Positions 1 through 6,159 of a DNA stretch of 17,764 bases are shown one piece after another. The stretch covers positions 1-17,764 of the forward strand of contig JAYZYX010000171.1 of assembly GCA_036139795.1 (NCBI GenBank), given 5' to 3'. Position numbers and translations under genes: made by a program. Source of the DNA: Donghicola sp036139795 (GTDB taxonomy: Bacteria; Pseudomonadota; Alphaproteobacteria; Rhodobacterales; Rhodobacteraceae). The notes beneath the pieces were generated by a model, which saw only the letters and a list, made by a program, of their open reading frames with translations, made no database searches and was not told the DNA's origin. Position 1 is the first letter of the stretch. Each line of letters starts with the position of its first letter.

Positions 1-8
1 AAGCACCG

Positions 9-30
9 CTTCTTCTTGATCCAAATACTC
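9..30 (+). repeat. Copy A of the CTTCTT-N8-AAATACTC element
   Basis: The 22-base element begins CTTCTT and ends AAATACTC, separated by 8 less conserved bases. Two further copies with identical spacing lie at 79-100 and 12312-12333, all on the same strand. One forward frame through positions 2-19 ends in TGA at 17-19, so this copy may overlap the stop codon of an upstream gene. That gene cannot be identified from so few bases. Confidence 0.6.
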
Positions 31-78
31 GCGGCGCGCCCCAACCAACCGCGCGCCGATCAAGACGAAAGCCCCCAA

Positions 79-100
79 CTTCTTTATTGCTCAAATACTC
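79..100 (+). repeat. Copy B of the CTTCTT-N8-AAATACTC element
   Basis: This has the same outer blocks and the same 22-base length as copy A, 70 bases away. It lies directly beside the terminator hairpin that starts near position 103. The eight middle bases match the 12312-12333 copy better (TATTG in both) than copy A. Confidence 0.6.
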
Positions 101-102
101 AT

Positions 103-146
103 AAAAAACCCCGCCGCGGCCAACACCACGGCGGGGTTCTCTTTTT
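103..146 (-). terminator. Rho-independent terminator of the DUF2147 gene
   Basis: A 10-bp perfect stem pairs 107-116 (AACCCCGCCG) with 129-138 across a 12-base loop. Read on the minus strand it is followed by a run of T (A-rich 103-108 on the plus strand). It lies about 25 bases past the minus-strand stop codon at 162-164. A T-rich stretch on the other side (140-146) means it could also stop plus-strand transcripts arriving from the left. Confidence 0.8.
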
Positions 147-161
147 CCGGCAACCCTCGTG

Positions 162-539
162 TCAGTTCACGCGAGCCCAATTCTGCGACCGGCAAATCAC
201 CCCGCCAAGTACGCAGCCCGACACCTTCAGGCCATTGCCCTCCAGCGACATTTTGCTCTTGTAGGTCTTGTCCGTGTCCGGTGCCCAGATCTTTCCGCCA
301 CCAAAAGCACCGCCACCCTGGTCCGACATATCCCAGATGATGTTCTTACCGGTGATGCTCTCATCCCCGTTCACTACCTTGGCGATCACGCCGCACACCT
401 TGTCGCCGCAAGGACCGATATCCACGTGCAGATATGCGCCCTTCTCGCTGGTCTCGGTTTGCCATGTGCCATTCACGCCTTCCGCATGTACAGCACCCGC
501 TGCCAAAGCCAGAGCGGCACCAAGAATAAACTGTTTCAT
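162..539 (-). CDS. Exported DUF2147 family protein
   Basis: This 125-residue protein has a clear signal peptide: a charged start, a hydrophobic alanine/leucine core, and an AxA-type cleavage site after AVHA near residue 19. The mature part matches the DUF2147 pattern: an early GTWQTE block, a CGDKVCGVI cysteine pair, the KIWAPDTDKTYKSKM segment, and a C-terminal cysteine pair (SGCVLGGVICRSQNW). The family is small, periplasmic and of unproven function; some members form a lipocalin-like barrel. The start is supported by a GGAGGAG ribosome-binding site 7 bases upstream. It is transcribed away from hisA, with which it shares a 140-base divergent spacer, and has its own terminator, so it is not part of the histidine operon. 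Confidence 0.88.
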   Translation of the reverse strand: MKQFILGAALALAAGAVHAEGVNGTWQTETSEKGAYLHVDIGPCGDKVCGVIAKVVNGDESITGKNIIWDMSDQGGGAFGGGKIWAPDTDKTYKSKMSLEGNGLKVSGCVLGGVICRSQNWARVN

Positions 540-679
540 AACCCATCTCCTCCGTCTGAGTTTCCTGCAGCCTGCGGCCAGTCCCTTTACGAATCAAGCC
601 TGACGTGAGGTCCGTTGCATTTGCGGCCCCATCGTGCAATTTGCCCCTGAACAAGACACCAGTGACCGGAGCTGAAGCC

Positions 680-1396
680 ATGATCCTTTACCCCGCCATC
701 GACCTCAAAGACGGACAGGCCGTGCGCCTTCTGCGTGGTGACATGGACAAGGCCACCGTGTTCTCGGACAGCCCCGCCACTCAGGCCAAAGCGTTTGAGG
801 ATGCTGGCTGCGAATGGCTGCATCTGGTCGATCTGAACGGTGCCTTCGCGGGCGAGCCGGTGAACGGCGCCGCAGTTGAGGCTATCCTTGCCGCAACAAA
901 CGTGCCCGCACAGCTTGGCGGCGGCATCCGCGACATGAAAACCATCGCGACTTGGATCGAAAAAGGTCTGGCCCGCGTGATCCTTGGCACTGTTGCCGTG
1001 GAAAACCCTGATCTGGTCCGCGAAGCTGCGAAAGAATTCCCCGGCAAGGTTGCCGTGGGCATTGATGCCCGCAACGGCAAAGTCGCAACCAAAGGTTGGG
1101 CCGAGGAAACCAACGTCATGGTCACCGATCTGGCCAAATCCTTTGAAGACGCAGGCGTTGCGGCGATCATCTACACCGACATCAACCGTGACGGCGCAAT
1201 GCAGGGTCCGAACGTTGAAGCGACCGAGGCTCTGGCCCGCGCCGTGAATATCCCCGTGATCGCTTCGGGCGGGGTCTCCAGCCTGACCGACCTGATCAAT
1301 CTGCGCGACACCGGCGTCATCTCGGGCGCGATTTCGGGCCGCGCGCTGTATGACGGGGCGCTGGACCTGAAAGAAGCCATCGCCGCGCTCAAATAA
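680..1396 (+). CDS. hisA: 1-(5-phosphoribosyl)-5-[(5-phosphoribosylamino)methylideneamino]imidazole-4-carboxamide isomerase HisA
   Basis: HisA isomerises ProFAR to PRFAR, the Amadori step of cytoplasmic histidine synthesis. The 238-residue protein has the expected half-barrel repeats: YPAIDLKDG with catalytic Asp8, the phosphate loop QLGGGIRD near 78-85, VGIDARNG with the second catalytic Asp at 129, YTDINRDG near 165-172, and the second phosphate loop IASGGVS at 194-200. I chose ATG 680 because the family starts at M-I/L-x-Y-P-A-I-D and a GGAG lies 8 bases upstream. An open frame extends back to 605, but its extra 25 residues do not resemble HisA. It heads hisA-hisF-hisE. hisH, often next to hisA, is not directly upstream here. 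Confidence 0.97.
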   Translation: MILYPAIDLKDGQAVRLLRGDMDKATVFSDSPATQAKAFEDAGCEWLHLVDLNGAFAGEPVNGAAVEAILAATNVPAQLGGGIRDMKTIATWIEKGLARVILGTVAVENPDLVREAAKEFPGKVAVGIDARNGKVATKGWAEETNVMVTDLAKSFEDAGVAAIIYTDINRDGAMQGPNVEATEALARAVNIPVIASGGVSSLTDLINLRDTGVISGAISGRALYDGALDLKEAIAALK

Positions 1397-1403
1397 CCTC
1401 ACA

Positions 1404-1427
1404 GGGCCGCCCCAGCGCGGCCCTTTT
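1404..1427 (+). terminator. Intercistronic terminator-like hairpin between hisA and hisF
   Basis: A 7-bp perfect stem (GGGCCGC at 1404-1410 with GCGGCCC at 1417-1423), a 6-base loop and then TTTT lie 8 bases past the hisA stop. The T-run is short, so partial termination or protection of the hisA 3' end is as likely as a full stop. A second small GC hairpin (1443-1456) precedes the hisF start. Confidence 0.5.
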
Positions 1428-1474
1428 CGCGTCCCGCGCTTGCCGCCCCGTGGCGGACCTCCTAAGAGAAACCC

Positions 1475-2236
1475 ATGCTCAAGACACGTATCATTCCCTG
1501 CCTGGACGTTGCTGATGGCCGAGTGGTCAAAGGCGTGAACTTTGTCGATCTGGTTGACGCCGGTGACCCCGTCGAGGCCGCACGCGCCTATGACGCCGCC
1601 GGCGCGGACGAGGTTTGCTTTCTGGACATCCATGCCACCCACGAAAACCGTGGCACCATGTATGATCTGGTGACCCGCACCGCCGAGCAGTGCTTTGTGC
1701 CCCTGACCGTAGGCGGCGGTGTGCGCACCAACGCGGATGTACGCGCCTTGCTGTTGGCAGGTGCCGATAAGGTCAGCTTTAACTCGGCCGCTGTGGCTGA
1801 TCCCGACGTGATCGCCCGCGCTGCCGACCAGTTCGGCAGCCAGTGCATCATTTGCGCGATTGACGCCAAAACCGTCGAGCCCGGCCGGTGGGAGATTTTC
1901 ACCCACGGCGGCCGCAAACCCACGGGAATCGACGCGGTGGAATTCGCTCGCCTGGTGGCCGAAAAGGGTGCGGGAGAGATCCTGCTGACCTCGATGGACC
2001 GTGACGGCACCCGCGCAGGCTTCAACCTGCCCCTGACCCGCGCCATTGCCGATGCGGTGGATATTCCCGTGATCGCCTCAGGCGGTGTGGGCAATCTGGA
2101 TCACCTTGTCGAAGGGGTCACCGAAGGCCACGCCAGCGCCGTGTTAGCGGCCTCGATCTTCCACTTTGGCATCCACACCATCCGCGAGGCCAAGGAACAC
2201 ATGGCCGCCGCAGGCATCCCCATGAGGCTGACATGA
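1475..2236 (+). CDS. hisF: Imidazole glycerol phosphate synthase cyclase subunit HisF
   Basis: HisF is the synthase subunit that, with ammonia delivered by the HisH glutaminase, converts PRFAR to imidazole glycerol phosphate and AICAR. The 253-residue length is standard. The (beta/alpha)8 barrel signatures are present: IIPCLDVADGRVVKG with catalytic Asp11, TVGGGVR near 78-84, CAIDAK with catalytic Asp130, LLTSMDRDGT and the closing phosphate loop IASGGVG. The ATG at 1475 has only a weak purine stretch (AAGAGAA) before it. The 78-base spacer after hisA contains a terminator-like hairpin, so hisF may be expressed partly apart from hisA. Its stop overlaps the hisE start by 4 bases. Confidence 0.98.
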   Translation: MLKTRIIPCLDVADGRVVKGVNFVDLVDAGDPVEAARAYDAAGADEVCFLDIHATHENRGTMYDLVTRTAEQCFVPLTVGGGVRTNADVRALLLAGADKVSFNSAAVADPDVIARAADQFGSQCIICAIDAKTVEPGRWEIFTHGGRKPTGIDAVEFARLVAEKGAGEILLTSMDRDGTRAGFNLPLTRAIADAVDIPVIASGGVGNLDHLVEGVTEGHASAVLAASIFHFGIHTIREAKEHMAAAGIPMRLT

Positions 2237-2544
2237 GCACGCTACAGCGACTGAATGACACCATCGCCGCCCGCGCTGGCGACAGCCCCGACACAAGCTG
2301 GACCGCCAAGCTACTGGCCAAAGGCCCCGAAAAATGCGCCGAGAAATTCGGCGAAGAAGCGGTCGAGGCGATCATCGAAGCGGTCAAAAACGACCGTGAA
2401 AAGCTGATCGGAGAGGCAGCGGACGTGCTGTATCACATGCTGGTCATGCTGCGCGCCCGCGACATCGATCTCAGCGACGTCGAGGCCGAGCTAGAGCGCC
2501 GTGAAGGCACCTCTGGCATTACTGAAAAGGCCAGCCGCAAGTAA
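2233..2544 (+). CDS. hisE: Phosphoribosyl-ATP pyrophosphatase HisE
   Basis: HisE hydrolyses phosphoribosyl-ATP to phosphoribosyl-AMP and pyrophosphate, the second step of histidine synthesis. The 103-residue protein has the all-alpha MazG-like signature: KCAEKFGEEAVEAIIEA (Glu41, Glu42 and Glu45 for metal binding) and EAADVLYH at 61-68. It is a stand-alone HisE, not a HisIE fusion, so hisI must lie elsewhere. The ATG overlaps the hisF TGA (ATGA), indicating translational coupling. The likely terminator of this operon is not in the 8-base gap that follows but about 60 bases further on, inside the convergent gene. Confidence 0.96.
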   Translation: MSTLQRLNDTIAARAGDSPDTSWTAKLLAKGPEKCAEKFGEEAVEAIIEAVKNDREKLIGEAADVLYHMLVMLRARDIDLSDVEAELERREGTSGITEKASRK

Positions 2545-2552
2545 GGGGCCCT

Positions 2553-2969
2553 TCACATCCCCAAACGCGCGATCTCGATCTTCGGACAATGGTTTTCAAC
2601 CACATCAAGGCCCGCCGCGCGGGCCTTTTTTGCGGCCTCTTCATTGGCCACGCCAAGCTGCATCCAGATCGTCTGCACCCCGTCCAGCTTTAGCGCCGCA
2701 TCCACGATCTCTGGCACCGCATCAGAGCTGCGGAAAATGTCCACCATATCAATGGGCCCCACAACATCCGACAATTCTGCAACTACGGTCTCGCCAAACA
2801 TGGTCTGCCCCGCCAGACCCGGATTGACCGGAATCACCCGATACCCGCGATCCGTCAGAAACTGGCCGACCATGTGACTGGGGCGGGATGTGTTGGCCGA
2901 GGCCCCCACCAGCGCAATCGTCTTGGTGCGGGTCAAAATGTTGCGAATATCGTTATCTGTCAGTGTCAT
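2553..2969 (-). CDS. CoA-binding protein (YccU-like, CoA_binding_2 family)
   Basis: This 138-residue protein looks like a complete single Rossmann-like CoA-binding domain. It shows the strand and loop IALVGASANTSRPS, then GYRVIPVNPG, a PIDMVDIFR segment, TIWMQLGV and the conserved end VVENHCPKIE. This matches the small YccU/succinyl-CoA-synthetase-alpha-like family, which binds CoA; no enzymatic role is established for these stand-alone domains. The gene converges on hisE with an 8-base gap. Its 3' part carries a strong inverted repeat with a T-run on the opposite strand (2607-2631). Upstream it is separated from rlmB by a minus-strand terminator, so it probably has its own promoter close to the start. 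Confidence 0.9.
   Translation of the reverse strand: MTLTDNDIRNILTRTKTIALVGASANTSRPSHMVGQFLTDRGYRVIPVNPGLAGQTMFGETVVAELSDVVGPIDMVDIFRSSDAVPEIVDAALKLDGVQTIWMQLGVANEEAAKKARAAGLDVVENHCPKIEIARLGM
2607..2631 (+). terminator. Probable hisAFE terminator inside the convergent gene
   Basis: A 9-bp perfect stem (AAGGCCCGC at 2607-2615 with GCGGGCCTT at 2619-2627), a 3-base loop and a run of six T (2626-2631) form a textbook plus-strand terminator. It lies about 60 bases past the hisE stop. On the minus strand the same bases encode the KKARAAGL segment of the CoA-binding protein. Confidence 0.7.
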
Positions 2970-2997
2970 AGAGCCAAGCTACCTTAATCCTGCGGAC

Positions 2998-3026
2998 AAA
3001 AAAACGCCCGATCAAAAGACCGGGCG
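2998..3026 (-). terminator. Minus-strand rho-independent terminator downstream of rlmB
   Basis: On the minus strand a 9-bp stem with one mismatch (CGCCCGGTC with GATCGGGCG), a TTTT loop and seven T form a strong terminator. It lies about 175 bases past the rlmB stop and about 30 bases before the CoA-binding gene. It ends either the rlmB transcript or a separate small RNA. Confidence 0.8.
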
Positions 3027-3071
3027 CGAGTTCGGAACGAGGGACAGTGAAAAAGCGAAGGGGTTCCGACC
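2998..3071 (-). ncRNA. Candidate structured RNA between rlmB and the CoA-binding gene
   Basis: On the minus strand a TCGGAAC/GTTCCGA stem (3063-3069 with 3032-3038) closes a 24-base loop and is followed at once by the terminator hairpin. A stem-loop plus terminator in a 231-base gap with no convincing ORF could be a small RNA or simply the rlmB 3' untranslated region. I could not find a convincing promoter of its own, so support is weak. Confidence 0.22.
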
Positions 3072-3200
3072 CAGCGCTTGACATAAACGTATGATAGACC
3101 CTCAAGAGTTGAAGGGCATGTCACATGAAGGTGAACAGGTTGTCTGGCCGACCACCTGAATTGCCCTTGCGCAATCTGCCCTGCCCCGTTCCGAATCGTC

Positions 3201-3980
3201 TTACCCCCGACGGCTGGAATACAAAGCGACCGCCGCCGCGTTCGATACGTTCAGCGAACCGAAAGCACCAGCGTAGTCGATCTTGACCAACGTATCGCAG
3301 GTCTCGCGGGTCTTTTCGCGCAGACCCGGCCCTTCCGACCCCAGAACCAGCGCCACAGGGCGATCGTAGTGCCCCTCCAGCGCCTGTTCGATGGTCTGCT
3401 CGGCCAGACCATCCAGACCTAGCAGCAGATAGCCCATGTCCCGCAGACGCTCCATCGCGACCGACAGGTTGCCGACGCGCAGATAGGGCTGACGCTCCAA
3501 TGCGCCGCTGGCGGTTTTGGCCAGCGCGCCGGTCTCGGGGGCGGAATGGCGGGCGGGCGCGATCACAGCACAGGCCCCGAACACTTCGGCGCTGCGCAGG
3601 ATGGCCCCCACGTTGTGAGGGTCGGAAACCCGATCCAGCATCACCACACGGGGCGGCAGATCGCCGGTACCAAGGCAGATGTCTTCCAGCTTGCCCCAAT
3701 CCAGCGGTTTGACTTCAAGAGCTGCTCCTTGGTGCACCGACTGGGGATCAAGCGGCGCGTTGAATTTGCGGGGGTCGCACACCTCGGGCGTGATTCCCGA
3801 CGCATCGACAGCATCCTGCAATTTCATCAGCGCATTCTGCGTCACCATAAGGCGCAGTTTTTCACGGGCCGGATTTTCCAGCGCATCGCGCACCGCGTGC
3901 AGGCCGAACAACCAGACGGTTTCTTTCGATGCGGCGCGTTTGGCCTGTTCTTTTTCCACGACCCACTTGGGCTTTTTCAT
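3201..3980 (-). CDS. rlmB: TrmH/SpoU-family 23S rRNA (guanosine-2'-O-) methyltransferase RlmB
   Basis: This 259-residue SPOUT methyltransferase probably methylates the 2'-O of a 23S rRNA guanosine (G2251 in E. coli), using S-adenosylmethionine. Order of parts: a basic start; the substrate-binding domain beginning WLFGLHAVRDALENP (about 23-37); then the catalytic knot. SpoU motif 1 is DPHNVGAILRS (120-130), motif 2 is LVLGSEGPGLR (211-221), and motif 3 is GSLNVSNAAAVALY (241-254). The start ATG at 3978-3980 follows an AGGGGG stretch. It is divergent from the tRNA gene at 4095 with 114 bases between. RlmB and TrmH share these motifs; the extra N-terminal domain favours RlmB. Confidence 0.92.
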   Translation of the reverse strand: MKKPKWVVEKEQAKRAASKETVWLFGLHAVRDALENPAREKLRLMVTQNALMKLQDAVDASGITPEVCDPRKFNAPLDPQSVHQGAALEVKPLDWGKLEDICLGTGDLPPRVVMLDRVSDPHNVGAILRSAEVFGACAVIAPARHSAPETGALAKTASGALERQPYLRVGNLSVAMERLRDMGYLLLGLDGLAEQTIEQALEGHYDRPVALVLGSEGPGLREKTRETCDTLVKIDYAGAFGSLNVSNAAAVALYSSRRG

Positions 3981-4052
3981 GGCTTGCGCCCCCTATCTTC
4001 GTCTGTGCGCCTACGTGCCTAGCATTCTTTTCCGGTGCAAGGTTTTTTCCTG

Positions 4053-4081
4053 TTGACGCCCCCCGTAGGCAGGGTTAGACA
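4053..4081 (+). promoter_or_regulatory. Sigma-70 promoter of the tRNA gene
   Basis: TTGACG (4053-4058), a 17-base spacer and TAGACA (4076-4081) are followed by a GC-rich discriminator, and the tRNA begins 13 bases later. This is a typical stable-RNA promoter layout. The last base of the -10 element is A rather than T, as in many Rhodobacter promoters that depend on CarD, which is also encoded in this window. Confidence 0.7.
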
Positions 4082-4094
4082 CCGCCCCACGTCA

Positions 4095-4178
4095 GGGCGA
4101 CGAGCTGCAAGGTGCGGCAGCGGACTGTAACTCCGCCGGGGAGACCCATGCCTGGTTCGATTCCAGGGTCGCCCACCA
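4095..4178 (+). tRNA. tRNA-Tyr (anticodon GTA)
   Basis: The 84-base gene folds fully. Acceptor stem GGGCGAC/GTCGCCC (7 bp), D-stem GCTG/CGGC, anticodon stem GCGGA/TCCGC with loop CTGTAAC giving GTA, a 14-base variable arm containing GGG-AGA-CCC (type II, as expected for bacterial tRNA-Tyr), T-stem CCTGG/CCAGG with loop TTCGATT, discriminator A and encoded CCA. Several usually fixed positions differ: G at 8 instead of T, C at 14 instead of A, G at 21 instead of A, and C at 38. All stems are intact and a good promoter precedes it, so it looks functional. The divergent core deserves a check against other tRNA-Tyr genes of the genome. Confidence 0.85.
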
Positions 4179-4206
4179 TTCCCCCAAGAATGTGTGGATT
4201 ATCAAG

Positions 4207-4236
4207 GCCTTTCGCAGATGCGAAATGCAGGCTTTC
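4207..4236 (+). terminator. Possible terminator of the tRNA gene
   Basis: TTTCGC (4210-4215) pairs with GCGAAA (4220-4225) around AGAT. GCC (4207-4209) can extend the stem with GGC (4230-4232) after a 4-base bulge, and three T follow. It is imperfect, but well placed 30 bases past the tRNA. Confidence 0.35.
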
Positions 4237-4312
4237 TGAACTTATCCAACCTGACTATAGTCCCAGACAGTAATGATTTTCTATTGATCGCATAACTGTT
4301 TCCAGAGGGGCA

Positions 4313-5296
4313 ATGACACAGGATTTCAATATCGTCATCGTCGGCCATGCAGGCCGGTTGCAATATGAAGCGGTTGTTTTCGCGGCCTCGCTCAAAGAGA
4401 AAAGCCCCGACTTCAAGGGCAAGCTGTTCGTGGCAGAGCCTCAGCCCGGTCCCAAGTGGTCCTTTGACCCGCGGATCAAATCCGACGCCCGCGAACTGCT
4501 CGAATCCCTCGGCGCTGAAATCCTGCCCTTTGAGAGCCGCGTCTTCGGCGAAGCCTATCCCAACGGCAACAAGATCGAGTGTCTGTCTCAGGTCCCGAAC
4601 GACAAGCCTTTCGTGTTCTTTGATTCGGACACACTGATTCTGGACGAGATCACAGACGTCCCCTTTGATTTTGACCGGCCCGCCGCCTCGATGCGGCGCG
4701 AGAACACCTGGCCGAACATCGAACTCTACGGTCCGGGCTATGAGGAAATCTGGGGCGCGCTCTACGAGAAATTCGATCTGGATTTCGAAAGCGCTCAGGA
4801 CACCAGCTATCCCCGCGAATTCTGGCGGCGATATCCCTATTTCAACGCGGGCTTCTTCTACGGACGCGATGCCCATGCCTTTGGCGCACGCTATTTGGAG
4901 ATTGCCAAAACGATCATGGAGGACCGCCCCAAGGCCTTGGTCTGTCAGGAAATCTGGCCGTGGTTGGATCAGATCGCCCTGCCCTTGGTGCTGCACAGCT
5001 TTGGCGGCGGCTTTGGCGCTTTGCCCGAAGGTTGGCTAGACGGGAAAACCACTTGCCACTACCGCGTGCTGCCCTTGATGTATGCCCGCGAAGAGGATCG
5101 GGTGATCCAGACGATGGAGGCCGTCACCGCCCCCAACAAAGTCAAAAAGGTTTTGAAGAATCACGACCCCTTCAAGCGGATGATCTACCAGAATCGCGGC
5201 GAGAAGGTCCGCGCCCTGTTTGATCGCAATGACCTGCCCCAGAAAGAGCAGGCCATCCGCAACAAACTGAAGCGTGAAGGCTTTTGGATGCGCTAA
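4313..5296 (+). CDS. Putative GT-A fold glycosyltransferase-like protein
   Basis: This 327-residue cytoplasmic-looking protein has no signal peptide or membrane segment. It starts with a strand-rich block (FNIVIVGHAG), carries FVFFDSDTLIL with an acidic DSD at 104-106, and later RRYPYFNAGFFYGRD (172-186). A DxD metal/nucleotide-sugar motif followed about 70 residues on by a YFNAG block is the arrangement of GT8-type glycosyltransferases, so a nucleotide-sugar transferase role is inferred; substrate unknown. The C-terminal third is basic (NKVKKVLKNHDPFKRM). The start has GAGG 4 bases upstream. A possible -10 (TATAGT, 4256-4261) has no good -35. It stands alone after a tRNA and converges on the SIMPL gene with a 4-base gap. 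Confidence 0.7.
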   Translation: MTQDFNIVIVGHAGRLQYEAVVFAASLKEKSPDFKGKLFVAEPQPGPKWSFDPRIKSDARELLESLGAEILPFESRVFGEAYPNGNKIECLSQVPNDKPFVFFDSDTLILDEITDVPFDFDRPAASMRRENTWPNIELYGPGYEEIWGALYEKFDLDFESAQDTSYPREFWRRYPYFNAGFFYGRDAHAFGARYLEIAKTIMEDRPKALVCQEIWPWLDQIALPLVLHSFGGGFGALPEGWLDGKTTCHYRVLPLMYAREEDRVIQTMEAVTAPNKVKKVLKNHDPFKRMIYQNRGEKVRALFDRNDLPQKEQAIRNKLKREGFWMR

Positions 5297-5300
5297 GCGG

Positions 5301-5996
5301 TTATTCGGGATCGCGAATCCCGAAGACCATGCCGACATTCGCGTTGATGGTCAGTTCGCCCGCCTCAATCGGGGCAGCTTTGGCCATGGCCATCATCCCG
5401 CGGCTGTCCATTGCCTCAATGAAGCCGCCACTGCCGCTTTCGGTGATCTCCTGAACAGGCCCCAGCTCGACACCTGCCGCCAGCGCATAAAGTTGCGCCT
5501 TGGAGATCGCGTCAGCCACGGCGGCTTTGCGGGCCTGATCGCGCAGGGCTTTGTCGTCTGAAATACCAAAAACCAGACCATCCATCTGGTTGGCCCCTTC
5601 GGACAGCACGCGGTCGATCACGAATCCAAGACTTTCAAGGGACGTCACCCGCACCATGACCGTATTGCCGGCCTCAAAGCCCGCAATCTCTGGGCGACTA
5701 CCCGACTGGCGGTCGGCCCAGACGGGGTTCACGGTGACAGATCGCGTTTGCACGTCAGCCCCCGAAATCCCAAGCAGCTTCAGGGCTTCGATCACTTTGG
5801 TTTGGGCCTCAGTAACCTGCTCCATCGCACCGCCAGCGGTCTTATCCTGAAACCGCGTACCAACGGTAATGACCGCCATGTCGGGCGCGGCGGTGACCTC
5901 ACCAATGCCATCCACGCGGATCACACGCTCGGCCTCGGCGTAAAGAGGCATCGCCGCAGTTGCCAGCGCCAGCGCCAGAATTCCAGTCCTCAGCAT
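5301..5996 (-). CDS. Exported SIMPL-domain (DUF541) protein, YggE-like
   Basis: This 231-residue protein has a signal peptide cut after LYA near residue 20. The mature protein is a SIMPL domain: RVIRVDGIGEVTAAPDMAVITVG at its start, an ALKLLGISGADVQTRSVTVNP block, GFEAGNTVMVRV, then a long helix (ARKAAVADAISKAQLYALAAGVELG) and a closing beta strand. The family is periplasmic or envelope-located; E. coli YggE reduces oxidative stress effects and other members form oligomers. The exact role here is unknown. The start is supported by a GGGAG ribosome-binding site 8 to 9 bases upstream. It is monocistronic: convergent with the glycosyltransferase-like gene and divergent from the pilus-like fusion gene. 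Confidence 0.88.
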   Translation of the reverse strand: MLRTGILALALATAAMPLYAEAERVIRVDGIGEVTAAPDMAVITVGTRFQDKTAGGAMEQVTEAQTKVIEALKLLGISGADVQTRSVTVNPVWADRQSGSRPEIAGFEAGNTVMVRVTSLESLGFVIDRVLSEGANQMDGLVFGISDDKALRDQARKAAVADAISKAQLYALAAGVELGPVQEITESGSGGFIEAMDSRGMMAMAKAAPIEAGELTINANVGMVFGIRDPE

Positions 5997-6159
5997 CTTG
6001 TGTCTCCCTGCTGGTGATCCAACTTAGGTGGGTACCATGCAAGCGCCGTGCAAGTGCAGCGCGTGCCAGTGCTTTTCCTGCGCGATTTCCTGCTGTACCC
6101 TAACGCCAATTTGATGAATGCGGCTACCCGCGCCCGCTATGGACGTGGTAAGATTTATT

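Noticed and set aside
16..264. 82-codon frame at the left edge
   Set aside because: It begins at a TTG inside the repeated element, runs through a terminator and is antisense to the DUF2147 gene.
605..679. N-terminal extension of hisA
   Set aside because: The extra 25 residues do not resemble HisA, and the family start at 680 has a GGAG ribosome-binding site.
587..1906. 439-codon open frame on the minus strand across hisA and hisF
   Set aside because: It is antisense to two clear histidine genes and its translation is low-complexity and unlike any family. Long antisense frames are expected in GC-rich DNA. The same applies to 9098-10138 (-) and 15903-16940 (+).
3030..3038. GTTCGGAAC as a LexA (SOS) box
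   Set aside because: Alphaproteobacterial LexA sites are GTTC-N7-GTTC direct repeats. This is an inverted GTTC-G-GAAC and reads better as part of an RNA stem.
3121..3699. 192-codon open frame overlapping rlmB on the same strand
   Set aside because: It is a shifted-frame shadow of rlmB with an Arg/Gly-rich translation; the rlmB frame carries all SpoU motifs.
4179..4312. Genomic island or attachment site downstream of the tRNA
   Set aside because: No integrase gene, no repeat of the tRNA 3' end and no change in base composition were seen.
6118..6159. Earlier start codons at 6118 and 6139 for the PilM/PilP-like fusion
   Set aside because: Neither has a ribosome-binding site, and the actin-like domain begins directly at the 6160 methionine.
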